A stretch of DNA of 64,000 nucleotides, taken from Trichobilharzia szidati. Taxonomy: Eukaryota; Platyhelminthes; Trematoda; Strigeidida; Schistosomatidae. The position numbers and the translations under genes were made by a program. Below the pieces are notes generated by a model. It had not been told where the DNA came from. It made no database searches and saw only the letters and a list, made by a program, of their open reading frames with translations. This document shows, piece by piece, positions 42,201 through 56,400 of the stretch (the stretch's first letter is position 1; each line of letters opens with the position of its first letter). Location: assembly GCA_944472155.2 (NCBI GenBank), contig OX235277.1, forward strand, positions 31,134,804-31,198,803. Direction: 5' to 3'.

Positions 42201-45200
42201 AGTGTCCACTTCACCTTGGCATGTTTGACTCCACTGGTTACGATCTCTTAGTACAGTAGACATTAGTAATCTGGACATCGATATCTAAATTATGACGTCT
42301 TTGATAATCTCTGACTGGCGTTAATTCCTAACGAAATCTACATTGAAATAAATCTAACTCCCAACAAAAAACCTATGATCTAAATACCATGTATCAATGA
42401 ATGACGATTAGTTAACGATAATTAGAAGAAAACAACGTTTAACAATATCCATCATAAATTGCAAACAAAGAATGATATTTTCGACAGTCTCTTCTTTGAA
42501 GAAAGCAAAAAGAACAGCTTGTGCGAAAATAAAATAATACCATCATGTATTTTCTCTTCTCCACGCCGAGTAAAATACTGAGGCGCGTCATCCTGGAAAG
42601 CATAAAGGATGCACTGAATGCAGAACTTTTCCCCTCTCTCCGAAACAACCTGAATTCAGGTTGCAACTCTACTCATCGTAGTCATCGAACAAAGCATAGA
42701 ATGGCAGTCAAACCCCTACCTCAACTTCCTTCATCGACTTCGAAAAGGACTTCGACAGACAGCATTGACCGAGAAGTAATTTGGAAACTGATTTAACACT
42801 ACGGCGTGCAATGCCCAAAGCTTTATCAACCTCATACAACAACTGGCTACATGACAGTGCCACGTATCAAGTAATCCACGACGGAAAACTCAGCAAGACG
42901 TTCGAAGTGAATACAGGTGTAAGACAAGGCCGTCTGCCTATTATCACCCAAGATGATATTCTTAATTGTGGAGGACTGAACTGTGCATCAGACTGTGCGT
43001 GGGGAGTGTGGAGACAGGAATAAGTGGGACTGACCCATAACAAGACTCCAGAAGATCTGGATTTCGCGTGTGGATGATTCATGTTTAACGTCACACAAAC
43101 TCGAAGACTTGCAGGCAAAAACCAACAAACTGGCGGAATAGGCGAGACAGCCAGCGAAGATAGGACTGTAGGGGAACATAGAGAAGGTGGAGACGGAGGT
43201 GATGAAGATAACCAACTAACAGCAACAACAACTATCACCAGTCACCATCAACACGAGAGATTTGACAGAGGCTACTTCCCGGCTTCACTTATTATCTAGG
43301 AAGTATGGTTTCACTCAAAGGCAGCTGGAGCGGATGAAGATGTCAAAGCCAGCCAGCCAGCCAGCCAGCTAGCCAGAATCAGAAAAGTGAGATACGCCTC
43401 CATCAACCTGAAATCAGCTTGTAAATATTCTGCACTGCACTCAGCCAGCATAAACAACAAGATTCGGGTTCTGTTCGACACAAATGTGAAGTCAGTCAGT
43501 CAGTCAGTCACTGCTTCGATATGGGTCAGAAACTTGCACTGTGCGTCCTGAAGAGGATTTCTGACGAGTTACAGTCTTTCATCAACAGATGGCCACTTCA
43601 CTAGCTCCACACGGAAGATCAAATGGCCAGAATGGATTAGTAAGAAGAAACTCTGGAAGGTGACAAGCCAACCAATAGCTAATTGCTCAACAAATCTGTA
43701 GGAGAGAATGGAGATGGATCGGGCAAGCGTTGAGGAGGCCGTCGAATGACATCGCGCGCAATGCAGGCCATCGCTCGAGTGGAATCCCAATGGGAAGCAA
43801 CGAGTGGGTCGTCAGTGCGAAGGTGATATGGAGATCGTTTGGGGAGTAGGAGATGAGAGATTATGGGCAGTCGTGGGGCCAGCTGAAGAGGATAGCAGAA
43901 AATAGAAGACAGTGGAGATGTGTTGTTGAAGTCCTATGTTCCAACCGGAACCCAAGTGAATAATAATAATAATTTATTTTTTGTCGGTTATCGTTCAGGT
44001 GCCAGAAACCTAGAAATTAATCGAATATATGTGCAGAGAAATATTTAACGTACTTGCATATGTGACATAATGTTAGTAAATGGGAGATTTCAAACTTGAT
44101 TCGCAGTTCTCAAGATTTACACTAGTAATACTTATGCACAGTGGGTTGAATCCTAAACAAAGTAATCAAAAAATAAAGACTTGGATACACTGTAGAAGAA
44201 GCCACGTGATAAAAGCAAGAAGGGGGATAATTTGCTGATGATTTAGTGACTAATAAGTCACGTTGTAACAACAGAAGACAAGGGCCAGGCAACAGATCGT
44301 TTATTAAGGAAAATCAACACATATTTATAGATTTTAATGTGCATTATTGTAGATTATTGTTAGTAGAAAATACAGTCTTTTGATTGGTTGTTTCTCACAG
44401 AAAGTTAACCTTGCATCTCTTTGTGGCTGTGGCAGATCATCCATATGCTAACTGTACCCGCCTACGCAAAGCCTTTGTTCTCATTTTCTCACCACCAGTT
44501 TGGGGACATAAACACTGATGTCAATTACTGTCTACTAACTTTGGCTAGCAGCCAGCTCTCACCACAATGTAACACTATGGTGAAAACCTTTCAAATCATA
44601 AAAACAGAAGTTTGTATCAAAATAACTCTACAGTAAAAGGGAAGAGGTGAAAGTCAAAAGATTATGTGATCAAATGAAAGGCAGAGTTAAGACATTTGGT
44701 TACCAGGACAGGAAAAGACTGACAACAACTTCTTTTTAAACACGCATATCGGATTTTAGACATTTGACAAAAGTTTCTCTGGCAAACTTCAGAAGAACTG
44801 AATTATACTGCCTATTGATAATTTTAAAGGATTACAGGTTATCCAACTCATCATGACCAGTACCGACGAGATGGTATTTGTAAAGCCACGCATTTGACGA
44901 TTGCAGAATTCATTATGAAATACAAATAAGGTGGTAGGTAATTACCAATAAGAAATATGAAAGTATAATACTGTAACACTATTCGCTTTCAGAAAACAGT
45001 ATTTCATACTTATTATTTTACAGTAGACTCTTAAAATGAAAACTATTCAAAAATAATGAGAATTGTTAGCGGATAAATGGATATTTTTCATTTGTTGATT
45101 TGACCTTCTTATCCCAGTTTTATCCTTTTTTCAAAATATTTTTTTTATTAGTTTAGGAACATTAAAACAGATAATGAACTTTCAGATTGCATAAAGTTAT

Positions 45201-48200
45201 TTACAAAAACTTCACTCACATGGTCTTCAGATAATAAAGGAATATATTATATCTATTGTATACCAACCAATCCACCAGAGGAACAAGTACATGCTTTAAT
45301 GCAAAATTATTTATTGTATATATATTATCATAAATTGGGTGATGAACAATCAAAGGATATAGTAATTTGGAATTATGAAATGTCTAGACCAAATTTAATG
45401 TAAGTAAATTCGCTCATTATCTATTATTATTATTACGTAATATATATATATATAAATTCGAACACTCATGTTGTTTCTGATTCTGGTGAACTGGATTATA
45501 CGGCAGACTGTGGGTAACATGAAGACAGGAATACAGGGAAGTGACAAGAAGACTCTAGAAGATTTTGACCTCACAGACGATTTATGTCAAACTCGGAAAT
45601 ATACGGGCGAAAATCAATAAGCTGGTAAAAGAAGCAGAAGGCGAAGATGGGACTTCAAGTTAAACTTAGAAATAATCAGCCAGCGACAACAAGCATCAGT
45701 CAGTGTCAACAACAGAAATTCACCTATCTAGGTAGTATAGTTTCAGCTGTCTGTCTGTCTGTATTCGACACAGAACTTTGCACATATGTGCGGCAGTTCG
45801 AGTCGCCACACTCCATGTAGCACAAAAAGCAAGAGAAGAAATTAGAAGAAATGCATAGTATAGACAGTAAACAGAGGTGAGAGACAAAGGAATAGTAGTA
45901 ACGAAGAACAAAACAGTTTAATTGGAAATCATAAGTCACAAGGAGTGTACGCATCTGCGTCATTGAGAACGATTTTGAACCACATCACCGATTGTTTCCA
46001 GCCATTGGTTTTTACCGTCCCGAGGACCCCAACCAGGAAGCCAGTCTACACCTCCCTACGTGGCTTAAACTAACTGTTGTAGATTTCATTGACCGGTGCC
46101 ATGTTTCCGTTTGACCACCGCTAGCTGTTTTCCAGCCTGACCCTATGTCAGCTAACATTGCCCATTGTCGAGGAAGGCGATGGCTAGCGATACGTAACAC
46201 ATGTCCTAACCATCTATCTCAATCGATGTAATTTCACAGTCATGTTGTTTGATTTCCCCTCCTTACCTAGCACTCGGCCGACGCCTGACCTCAATATTGC
46301 TCACCTTATTATACCGCTTCACGCGGGAGATAGAACGCAGACACCTATGATCAAAGACAGCTAGCCTTTTCATGTCTTCCACTCTCGATGGCCAGGTCTC
46401 ACAGCCAGCCATAAAGGAGGACGGAGCGGACTGTTGAGCAGTACACACGCCCTTTGGTTGATAGCTAGCCAGATATCACGTCTGCGCCAGAGACGGCGTA
46501 AACTGGCATATGCGAAACGAGCCTTCTGTATCCGTGCTGAGATTTTTTCAGCGGTCAACCCGTTGGAGCTGATGCCACTTCACTCCCTATTTCTAAGCTA
46601 GGAGTCAATGTCGTCCAGTCCTGTAGCATCATCTTACATTTGACGGGAGCGAATGACGTGCCAAACAATCGAAGACTGCAGCTCAAGGTGTTCAGAAGAC
46701 TCTGCATTTTGTCATCGTCTTCACTTAGAAGGATTATATCGTCTGCATATTCTAAGTCAATGAGATTATTCCCTAGTAACAAGTCAATCGCTGAGTCGCT
46801 GTAGTCCGTTAGACTTAATTCCAGCAGTACATCTATGATGAAGTTGAATAGAAATGGGGATGACGGGCATCCTTGACGGACGCCACTAGCCGTCACCACT
46901 TCAGATGACAACTCACGGTAAGCCCTCACCTGACTGGCTGCGTGAGTTCGAGTAGAGTGCCTTAATCAGTGCAATGTATTTTCTCGGCATTCTCTTTGCA
47001 GCCAAGCATCTTCAGAGTAACTCTAGGTCGACAGAGTCGAATACCGCCTTTAGGTCTAGAAATATGATGGTGGTTGGACGCCAGTAAGTATGCCTATGCT
47101 CTAGAACCTGTAGAAGGGTGAAGATATGATCAACACACCCTCTTCATGGTCTAAAGCCTGCCTGGTTATCTGGTGTTTATGCCTTCCGAGCACCACTTAG
47201 TCTACACAATATTATTGAGCCTAGGACTTTGGATACCGTATTAATCAAGCTAATCCCTCTGTGATTATCACAGGAAGACTTGTCTCCCTTCTTGTATATC
47301 GGGATGATCAGTAACTTACACCAACCCAACGAGACTTCCTCTTATTCCTGGACGCTTCCTAGTACCTCAGCTAATGCAGACAATAAAATGTTTCCGCCAT
47401 CCTTAATTACCTCTGTGGCCATTCCATCAGGTCCTCTTGCTTTGCCTCTTTTCAGATTAGTGATAGCTTTAGTAGCCTCGTTTAGGGACGGTGGACCTTC
47501 GTCTATATCCCATTCAGATAGGTGTTGGATGTTCGGTTAGTTAAGCTTGGCTGTAGGCCAGTTAAACTGCTCCTCGTAGAGCTCTTTCCAGCGTTCCAGT
47601 CGTCTATCCTTGGAGCCAATTATGGTGCCATTTTTCTCAGAGATTGTTTCACTTATCATTTGCCTTTTACCACCTGTTTTCCTGATGAGCCTATGTGTTG
47701 TCTGGTGTTATCAGTCGCCGACGCCTTTTCCATCTCTATCGCTTTTGTCACGCACCACTGTTCACGGTCGTCACGAGGACTTCTTGTTATTTTTTGTTTG
47801 AGTACCTTTCGCTCCTCATCATAATTGGAGCTCGCTAGAATCAGTCTTCTCGCGTCAATCAATTCGGACGTGGCGGTGTAGATTCAATGGCTCTCATTAA
47901 CTTTTGTTTTTAGGTTATTAACAGCTTTTACAGATGTGTCTACAGCTAACTGTATGTTGTGCCAGGCTACCTCAGGGGAAGTCCTGCTGTCAACCTCTGA
48001 TTCACGTTTCGCGATTTCTTCTTTAAATAGGGGCTCAGTGTCTCGATCTAGTTGGGGACGTAACTGTTTCGCTGTCAGCGATTTCGTTTGTCCATTTATT
48101 CGCAAGCATAATCTTGTGCGGACCATAGCGATATCAGAGTCTACGCACGTGTTCCAGAAGGAGCGACGGCCTTCTACAGAAACTCGCCAACGATACCCTA

Positions 48201-51200
48201 TGGCTATGTGGTCTATCTGAGTCCAGCGTTGATTTGGTGATGGAGGTCGCCAGATTACCCAATGTCTCTCTTTATGCCTAAAGACAGTGCTGACTAGGAA
48301 CAGATGATTATCTGAGCAGAACTGTAGGAAATGATCACCGTTGTGGGTTCCTCGGCAGGGAACTCCAAACGTACCACCTGCATACTTCTCAGTCTGGCAC
48401 AACTTCCCTACTTGGGCATTGAAGTCGCCTGCTAAAACAACTACATCTGAACGTTTTGCTTTTTGCAGCAAATTAGACAGTTTCAGATAGAAGTCATGCT
48501 TTAGTTATTCCGAACTGCAGTCTGTTGGGGCGTAAGCGGAGAGTACGAAAAGACAACGACGGGTAGCGCCGTCTTTCCTTCTTTTAACGGACCCATTCAG
48601 ACAGACCGCACACTTACGACTATCTACTGGGATCCAGTCAAACAGTGATTCTTCCGCTGTAACACTCAGTGCTATTCCTACACCTGCGAGTCCTCGTGAA
48701 CGAGCTGAGGGGTCTCCTGACACCCTTAAAGTGAATTTCGCAGATTCACCTTGTTGGCCGGGTGAAGTTAAATGAATGACCACACTCGGGTCTTTTATGC
48801 GTGTTTCCGAAGCACAACATACATCTATGGCTCGAGATGCCAGAGTTCTTGCCAGTGATACCCATTGTCCGATTTGGCAGATGGTCCTGACGTTAAAAGC
48901 TCCTATATGAAGTTGGCGACGTGGCTTTAAGAGGCTATCTGGGGTGTTTGTATGGCTCTCTGCTTTGCTTGTGGACCCAGAGTGAAGTGAAGATGACCCA
49001 CTAGCCTGCAGAATAATGCTAACTGTAGTAGAGAAGCAAGATGGGGAAGGTGATGTGAGTTAGGGAGAGTGATGCTCAGATAGGCTTCGTGTGCTTTTGG
49101 AAGTGTGTGGGTGGTTGTTACTTCCCGGCTGCCCACACCGTGGAAGTTGGTTGAGTCTTCGGGTACCTGAAATAGAGAAAAGGTTAGTGTTGCGTGACCG
49201 CAGAGCCCAGGGGACAACTGCTTGAGGCCGGTCACACGCGTCCTGTTTTTGGTTGTTCTTTTTTGTTTGGTGTGTCTCAGTAGCATATTTACCACTTCTG
49301 CCCTGTGACACGGCAGCAGGAAGCGCGGTCGTTGTTAATCCGGTCCCCGACCGACCCGGCATGATATTTTGTGAATTTGTTTGAATCATAGTATTTGATT
49401 GGGTAGCTGCTTTTTGTCTAACCGCTATCCAAACAACCTTTCTGGCATGGTAGGACCTCAAGCGACATAAGTCTCAGTCAGTATAGCTTGAAGGGTCATT
49501 GCGGTGTTCAAGCCCGACCACCACGTCAAGGTAGCAGCTTTCAGTCGGGATAGTTTCAACTACAGACAGGCGATACGGATGAGAATGTCAAAAGCGCAGT
49601 CGGTATAGTAGGTCAGACCTTCATTGATCTGAAACCTACAGCACTTGACATAATGAAGATTTGGATTTTAAACACTCATGTCAAGTCAGTCGGTGCTTCA
49701 ATATGGTTCAGACACTTGACGGACGTGTTACCAAAGGCAATTTCAACAAGATACTGTAGAATTTCTTCAGCAGCTGTCTTTGCTCCTTACTGATGATTAG
49801 ATGTCGAGCCAGAAAGGAATAGCAACAAGGAAATCTGCCAAGCAACAGACCAAACAAGTACATATCGTCAAATAAAAAATCTCTGGACACACTTTGAGGA
49901 CATCGTTGGTTAAAATCACGCGGAAGGTCGTCAAGTGGAACGTGAATAGGAAATTGGGCATGTATTCGAAGATGAGATGGATAAGATTTTGTGAACAGTA
50001 ACCAATTGTTTATAGGCAATCGTGAAACTAGAGAATACAGTGAAATGGTGATGTGTTGTTGAAGCCCTATGTTGCACATAAAACACAAGGGACCAATTAA
50101 AAGGAGTAATTCTAACTACGTCCATTCTGAAACATCACCAAAAGTCTTCACCGGTGACTGAAGGGTAATTTGCGCTTTTTGTAACCTGAAGTTATTGAGT
50201 TCAATGCTCAGCGGAGGCGAGGCTTTGCCCTGCGAGAGTTTCAGACTTCTCAGGGAACAGCTATCCAGTGATCATTCCCTTTCGCTGATTCACTAAATGC
50301 CATTGTTTCGTGATTAGATCTATCAATAAAATATTATATTTTAATTATTTACTTATCATTCAATTGATTGGCAAGTCTTGTTTTGTTTAAATTAGATGAT
50401 GATTGGTATCTTGACTCAATTAATGAACAGCTTTATTTAGTGTCCAGTGGAAGTACCCCTTACAGTCCTACCGGAGGTGACACGCGAGTTCGAATAATTC
50501 GTCGGCGAGGTCTTTAACTGCAGCACATGATTACCCACGTTCTAATCTCAGAAAGGAAAACAGTTCCTTCAGGATAGCAGATACGCCTTGATGACTGACT
50601 GGTGATTGACAACAAGCACAAAACCTAGGTCGAAAGCTTTCTGTAGACTACCTCCAACCATCTAACAACAATTCAGAGTGCATCGCAATGGTAAGACACC
50701 TAGAACAGTGGTCACATTGGAAACTTAACTGATAAAATTCAGTCTGTACCAATACCAAGGACTATACTCATGACATTAATTACAGCCTAGTGTAGAATCA
50801 AAGTTTTAATTGAGTTTAGAGTTTAATTTTAACTCCAACTTCGACAGTCAAAAAGTTTGTATGATTTAAAGTAGTTTCTATGTTGACTATTCTATTAACC
50901 TTGTTTAAAGGTTCTGCGAACTCAATGAAAATGGACGTTATTTACTGCTGAGTTTATACAACGAAAACTATACGCAAAATAAGTTGATATTCGGTGATCT
51001 TCAACATGAACGAGTCAAAACAAAAGGTAAGTTATCAGTCACCATGTGTGTTTATTCTTTGATACCAAAAAGTACTAATTTTTATACTGGAACTTTTCTA
51101 TTTTATTTTATTTCAAGATACATGAAAGTGAATAGAATTTCTTATGTAATATTTCATACTGTTTGCTTCAGTCAGTAACGAAGTGAACTTTGTATTATGG

Positions 51201-53406
51201 AAGGCATTATTCATGTTCAGCTGAATGACCGATTAGAGTATTTATTTATGCATTCCTTTACGTTCCCAGTGGAACATAGGGCTTCAAGCTAGAGCTTAGA
51301 AGATTCTGTAGCAGTGGTGCTTATTTTTACGCTATGGGGTTGTTAGCCTCATGCCCAACCTTCCCTTTTTACTCGTCTTCTTTTTTACTGGTTTCGCTAG
51401 GTTAAGGAGCGCGTCGGATGGATATCGAACCCCTGTCTACATGCGTGGTTAGGGAGCATTCTACCACTGCGCCATCTACGCACGATTTGCATATAATTTT
51501 TCTCAAATATAAATCGAATGAATTTCGATGTTCAAAAGTATACGTAAAAGAACAATTCAGAAATAATAGAGATTTGTAGCTCAGGTGGATGATTTGCAAT
51601 TAAAAGTGTTCTCTGAGCTGGTTGGTTTAGTCGCGAAGCTTTCGTCGTCCTTCCGGACAACATCTTCGTGCTAAATATGGCGCTGAAGATGTTGTCCGGA
51701 AGGACGACGAAAGCTTCGCCACTAAACCAACCAGCTCAGAGAACACTTTTAATTGCAAAACAATTCAGAAATGTTATTCTACGACTGTAGAAGCAAAGCA
51801 CACATGAGAAGCTGAGAGATAGCAAGGAATGATGAATGAATCAATGTTAATCTAAATAATTATGAGTCACCTGATCAACAGTAATCAAACATTGATTGCT
51901 GACATACAGATGAACACAGACTGGTTTATGTGGCTGCTTAGATAACTGTTGTCAGACTGACCATTTGCAGCTCTCCTCCAAACTTTTCTCACTACACCTA
52001 ACACCGTTCACTAAGACAGATAATAGCTTGAAAGACATAACACCTATCACAATCAGTTTAATTGATCCAGAGTCACCCTTTCAATGACTAGCTTGTATTT
52101 CTCATCTAACAATTTCTACATTCACCAATTGTTAATTGCTACAATTGTTTCACCCAACACGAGAGAATGAACTGGAGTAAGTAAGATCTGAAACGCTTTA
52201 GTCTCTCCTTATCTTCTATCTTAAACAGTACTGTCTCACAAATGTACGAAAGGAGAGAGGGAAATACGCAGCAGTCTACCGTTAGTAAACAGCTGAGTGG
52301 ATTCGTAGCCTATGTGTCAGTAGGTACTACTATATACCTTACTGTTTTCACCTTGAAGATCCAGGGAAAATGGAAGACTCGATTTCATGTAGTAAGCTAA
52401 CGCTTTTTCATTAGGAAAATCAAACACACACACAAACACATGAAATAAACATTTTTGTGACATTAAGTTATCTATTATGCTAATAAAATAATGATGTGAA
52501 ATATAATAACACACTAATCCAGTGGTAATAAATTAATTGGTGGTCTGCTTGAATCACTGGGCTACCTGAATTTTCATCTAACAAAATACATCATATTTCT
52601 TCTGATTACTACTTTTTTAACCATTCAACTATATCTTTGAGTCACAAAATGTACTCACACGCATTTCCAACTGCTACTACAAATGCTACAACTGCTGCAA
52701 CTTCAACTACAGATGGAACAACACTGTGTTACATGATATACTACTGACTGATGTTTTAATTGAAGATCCTGGATGAAGGGGAAATATTATGCAATAAATT
52801 CTGTATAGAGTGTAGACATATTCTTCAGAGTAAAAATGTCATGATTATTATTATTATTGTTATTAGTCCTTGAAAATTTATTAGTTTTATCTTGCATAAT
52901 GCGGAATATCAGAGGGTGATCATCAAGCTACAGTTTCACTGATGAACACTGCTAATTCTAAGTAACTTCATTGACTGTTATGATTTTAACGCCTCTTTGA
53001 GTCCTTAAGTAATTCATTCACAAGAAAATGACCTGTCAATATTGAGTTTATATCTGATCAATTAGTTAGTGTGTAATAATAGAGTATTACAGTTTCAACA
53101 GAAAAAAGAACAGCCTATTGCCACTTGTATATTTAAAGTTAATGAGATAATTAAAATTTCTGATTGAATCCCTTTAAAATTCCCACCTGAGTTAAACGTT
53201 TTTCGAAAATGGAAAAACAGATAAAAATCATCATTTGTTAGTAAGGTAGTGCTAGTTTTGTAACAGCAGAAGGCAAGACACGGAATTTAAAGGTGTAATT
53301 TTTAACTGATGAAGCCACTATTTGTATACACAATTTATATTCTTTAACCAATCACTGAGCTTGTGATTTTTGTTTACATTAAATCTATAATCTATAATCT
53401 ATAAAG

Positions 53407-53443
<37 letters not shown>

Positions 53444-56400
53444 TTATACTTTGATTCCACACTGTATTTTTGGCTCAAGTATGGAATTTTCAGCATGTGA
53501 TTTCAGTAGCCCAAATTTTGCAGGCCGACCATTGTATCAGGTGTGCGTCGGCAGGGGATCGAACCCCGGACTATGTGCATAGTCGGCGAGAGTCCTAACC
53601 GCTGTGCCACCGACGCTGTTGCTAATGCACTGTGGGAATAGTAATCTGACGCTAACATCAACAAATACAATGATTCTTACTGTGAGAATAATATTCCGTT
53701 GGAACACTTTGTATCACACCATCACAGTTTGAGATGATAATGATGTGGTGACAAATCGTAAAATAAAAATCTTGATTACAGAAGAAATTGAATCAGTAAC
53801 CCCTGAGTTATTGGCTAAATGCACTACTAAGTGTGCTAATTAAATCCTAATGTAAATTCAGTCATCAAAGATTTTGTAACGATATTTATTTGAATGACTG
53901 ATAAGAAAGCTATGTGTCCGAACGAGAACATATTGAACTGAAGATGAATTAGAAGTTTCCTGATAAGCAGTTGGATGACATATCTCACTTTCTATAGGTG
54001 TCATGGAACTCTCTAAATTGAATCGTTAAAAGACCATAATCATTTCTGAAAATAATGAGTGACTTTATGTGGGCAAAAGGGTTCAAACAGAATTAGGTGG
54101 CAATGAACCAGCAGACAAATATGACAAAGGGAATTAACTATGGTACTTTCTTTAAATCATTTGCTATCAGTCCTCTAACATGTACTTATGAAAACTTCTC
54201 TGCATATAAAAAATGAACACTTAAAGCATAGCGATGACATCGTGGTGAAACCAGGACTCAATGTGAACATAGAGAAGATAGAGGTGGTGAAGATTCTCGA
54301 CCACTAATGATAAACATCAGTCAACATGATCAACATTGTTTCAACCATGAGGGTATCAAAGTCAGCCAAGATCTAGCATCGGCATCAGAGGTGTTCAATA
54401 CTCTCACAGCTGTGTACTGATCCAGCCCACCACACGGAACACGTTCGAATTTCTAATACTAATTTCAAGTCAGTGCTTCTATACAGACAAGAGACTTGGT
54501 GTGCGCATCACCCAGGGCTTTTTTAATGGACTGCAAACTTTTGTGAGCAGATGACTCCACTTGAGAATAAAGATCAAATAGCCGATCAGAAAGAATAAGC
54601 AGCAAGAAACTCTAATACGTGACGAACCAGCCAACAATTTATTACCCAAAAAATATGCAGAAACAAACAAAAGTGGACCGGACAAACACTGAGGAGAGCT
54701 TCAAATTATGTCGTACACCATGTAGTTGGGTGGAACTCCAGTAGCTGATCGGCGGTAGCAGGGCGACATGGAGATCATGTGATAGAGAAATGAAAGCTTA
54801 TTGTTAATCACGAAGCCAGCTACAACAGACCACAGTAAGCACAGTGAACTGACGAAGGGTTGGTGAGGCCTTATGCTCCACTCGGAACCCAAAGAACAAG
54901 TATTCATATGCGTAATTTCTTCGAAATGGTGGCCGATGAAATATTTTGTTCAACAATGAAAATAGCCATTCTTTCTCTACATTTGTATTATACTGACTCA
55001 ATTACACACTTATTTTTATCATAAAAACAATTTTCAAGTGTTCGTTTGATTGGTTACAGGATTTCATCATGAGCTAACATCAGTTAGAGAACCATTGGGA
55101 AACCTAAGAGTACTGGCGAGTTGTTTCATCCTAGTTTGGGACTCTTCATCAGCACGCACCCACCGGAGCTAGAAACCAGGACCTTCTGGTTACAAGACGA
55201 GCTCGTAGACCGTTACGCCACTGGGACTCGACCCAGTAGCCAGCCCATCAATTCCAACTTCTACCGACTGACAATACTGCGCGACCACTGGCCAATGTAG
55301 TTGGCGAATATTTGTCTTCACACCCGACTTGCTGTACACTACCCATGTCAGCTCATGATAAAATCCCAAAAATAACTTTAAAACAAAGATGTCTTCAACA
55401 ATAAGAAATCACTCAGAAGACAACGATCTTTCTGCAACAAGAAGTTTAGTTTCTTGCGACTTCATTTTTCTGGTCCAGTATATATCTGTTCATATAGATA
55501 GCTATGGCTTTTAATTTGATTATTCCACTACAGAAACAGTGAACTCTAGAACATTTCGCCTCGTAACCAGAAGGTCCTGGGTTCGAATCCCGTTGGGCGC
55601 GTACTGCTGAAGAGTCCCAAACTAGGACGAAACAGCTGTCCAGTACTCCCAGCTGGTTTTCCAGTGGTTCTCTAACTGATGTCAGCTCATGATGAAACCC
55701 TCCATGCATTTCGTCTTTATGAAAATCTGATCTTTCTTAGTGGTAAATATTACCTGTGAATTCTACACCACTTGGGCTTATTTTTTCACGTTGGCCTTGT
55801 TTGTTGGTCTGCTTGTTTGCTTACCTTCTTTCACTATATACGTCTGTGCGAAAAATATCGTTTTCTACCTAAAGACATTTTTATTTAAGAAATTTTCATA
55901 AGAAATGTAGAAACCTTTCATTATGTAATGCATTTCTCCTATTTCTATTGTTTTATGATGATCTTCTTATGACACAAAAAATACTCAAAAGGTTTGTTGT
56001 TGAGAATAATAAAACTAATTCCTATTGGTGTAATACTTGGGCACTTTAGTAGCATTTGATTCCATATTAGTTTGTTTATTGGATATATCATCACATATTG
56101 GAACAGTATAATTGACTGGATGAAGAAATTTCGAACATAATTTATTGTTCGTAATCATTTAATTCAGAATTACGTAACTTAGAAACTTGAATATTATAGT
56201 TCTCTTTGTTCCTCCCTATATAGGTAGTAGAATTTTTCAGATGTATGGGTCAGGTGTTCCTTTTACACGTATTCTCTGTTGATTTCACAAATAAAGCTTC
56301 ACTTATCAACCTCTCTTTCCACCATGTCATGTTAGATTTTAAGACTGTCGTCTTATTCTATGTCATTGCATAGGTGGGTGTAACTGCATGTAGTGCTATG

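Larger units (their letters stand above)
41753..45151 (+). other. PREP intron 4 (3.4 kb)
   Basis: Holds a degenerate minus-orientation hammerhead SINE at 41990-42250, an RTE-like LINE fragment (42545-43980) and the dispersed repeat at 44264-44407. The remaining 44.4-45.1 kb is AT-rich and featureless. Confidence 0.6.

Noticed and set aside
43353..43376. CCAG tandem repeat as a CRISPR-like or coding repeat
   Set aside because: Simple slippage expansion inside a dead RTE-like LINE.
50400..50470. Possible PREP exon after an AAATTAG acceptor
   Set aside because: The phase left by exon 5 fits 50911 exactly, the 50.4-kb frame does not match the enzyme, and no good donor follows.
51421..51483. Possible tRNA gene (A and B boxes present)
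   Set aside because: The same head recurs with a common body and tail at several loci; it is a SINE promoter and its tRNA arms do not pair fully.
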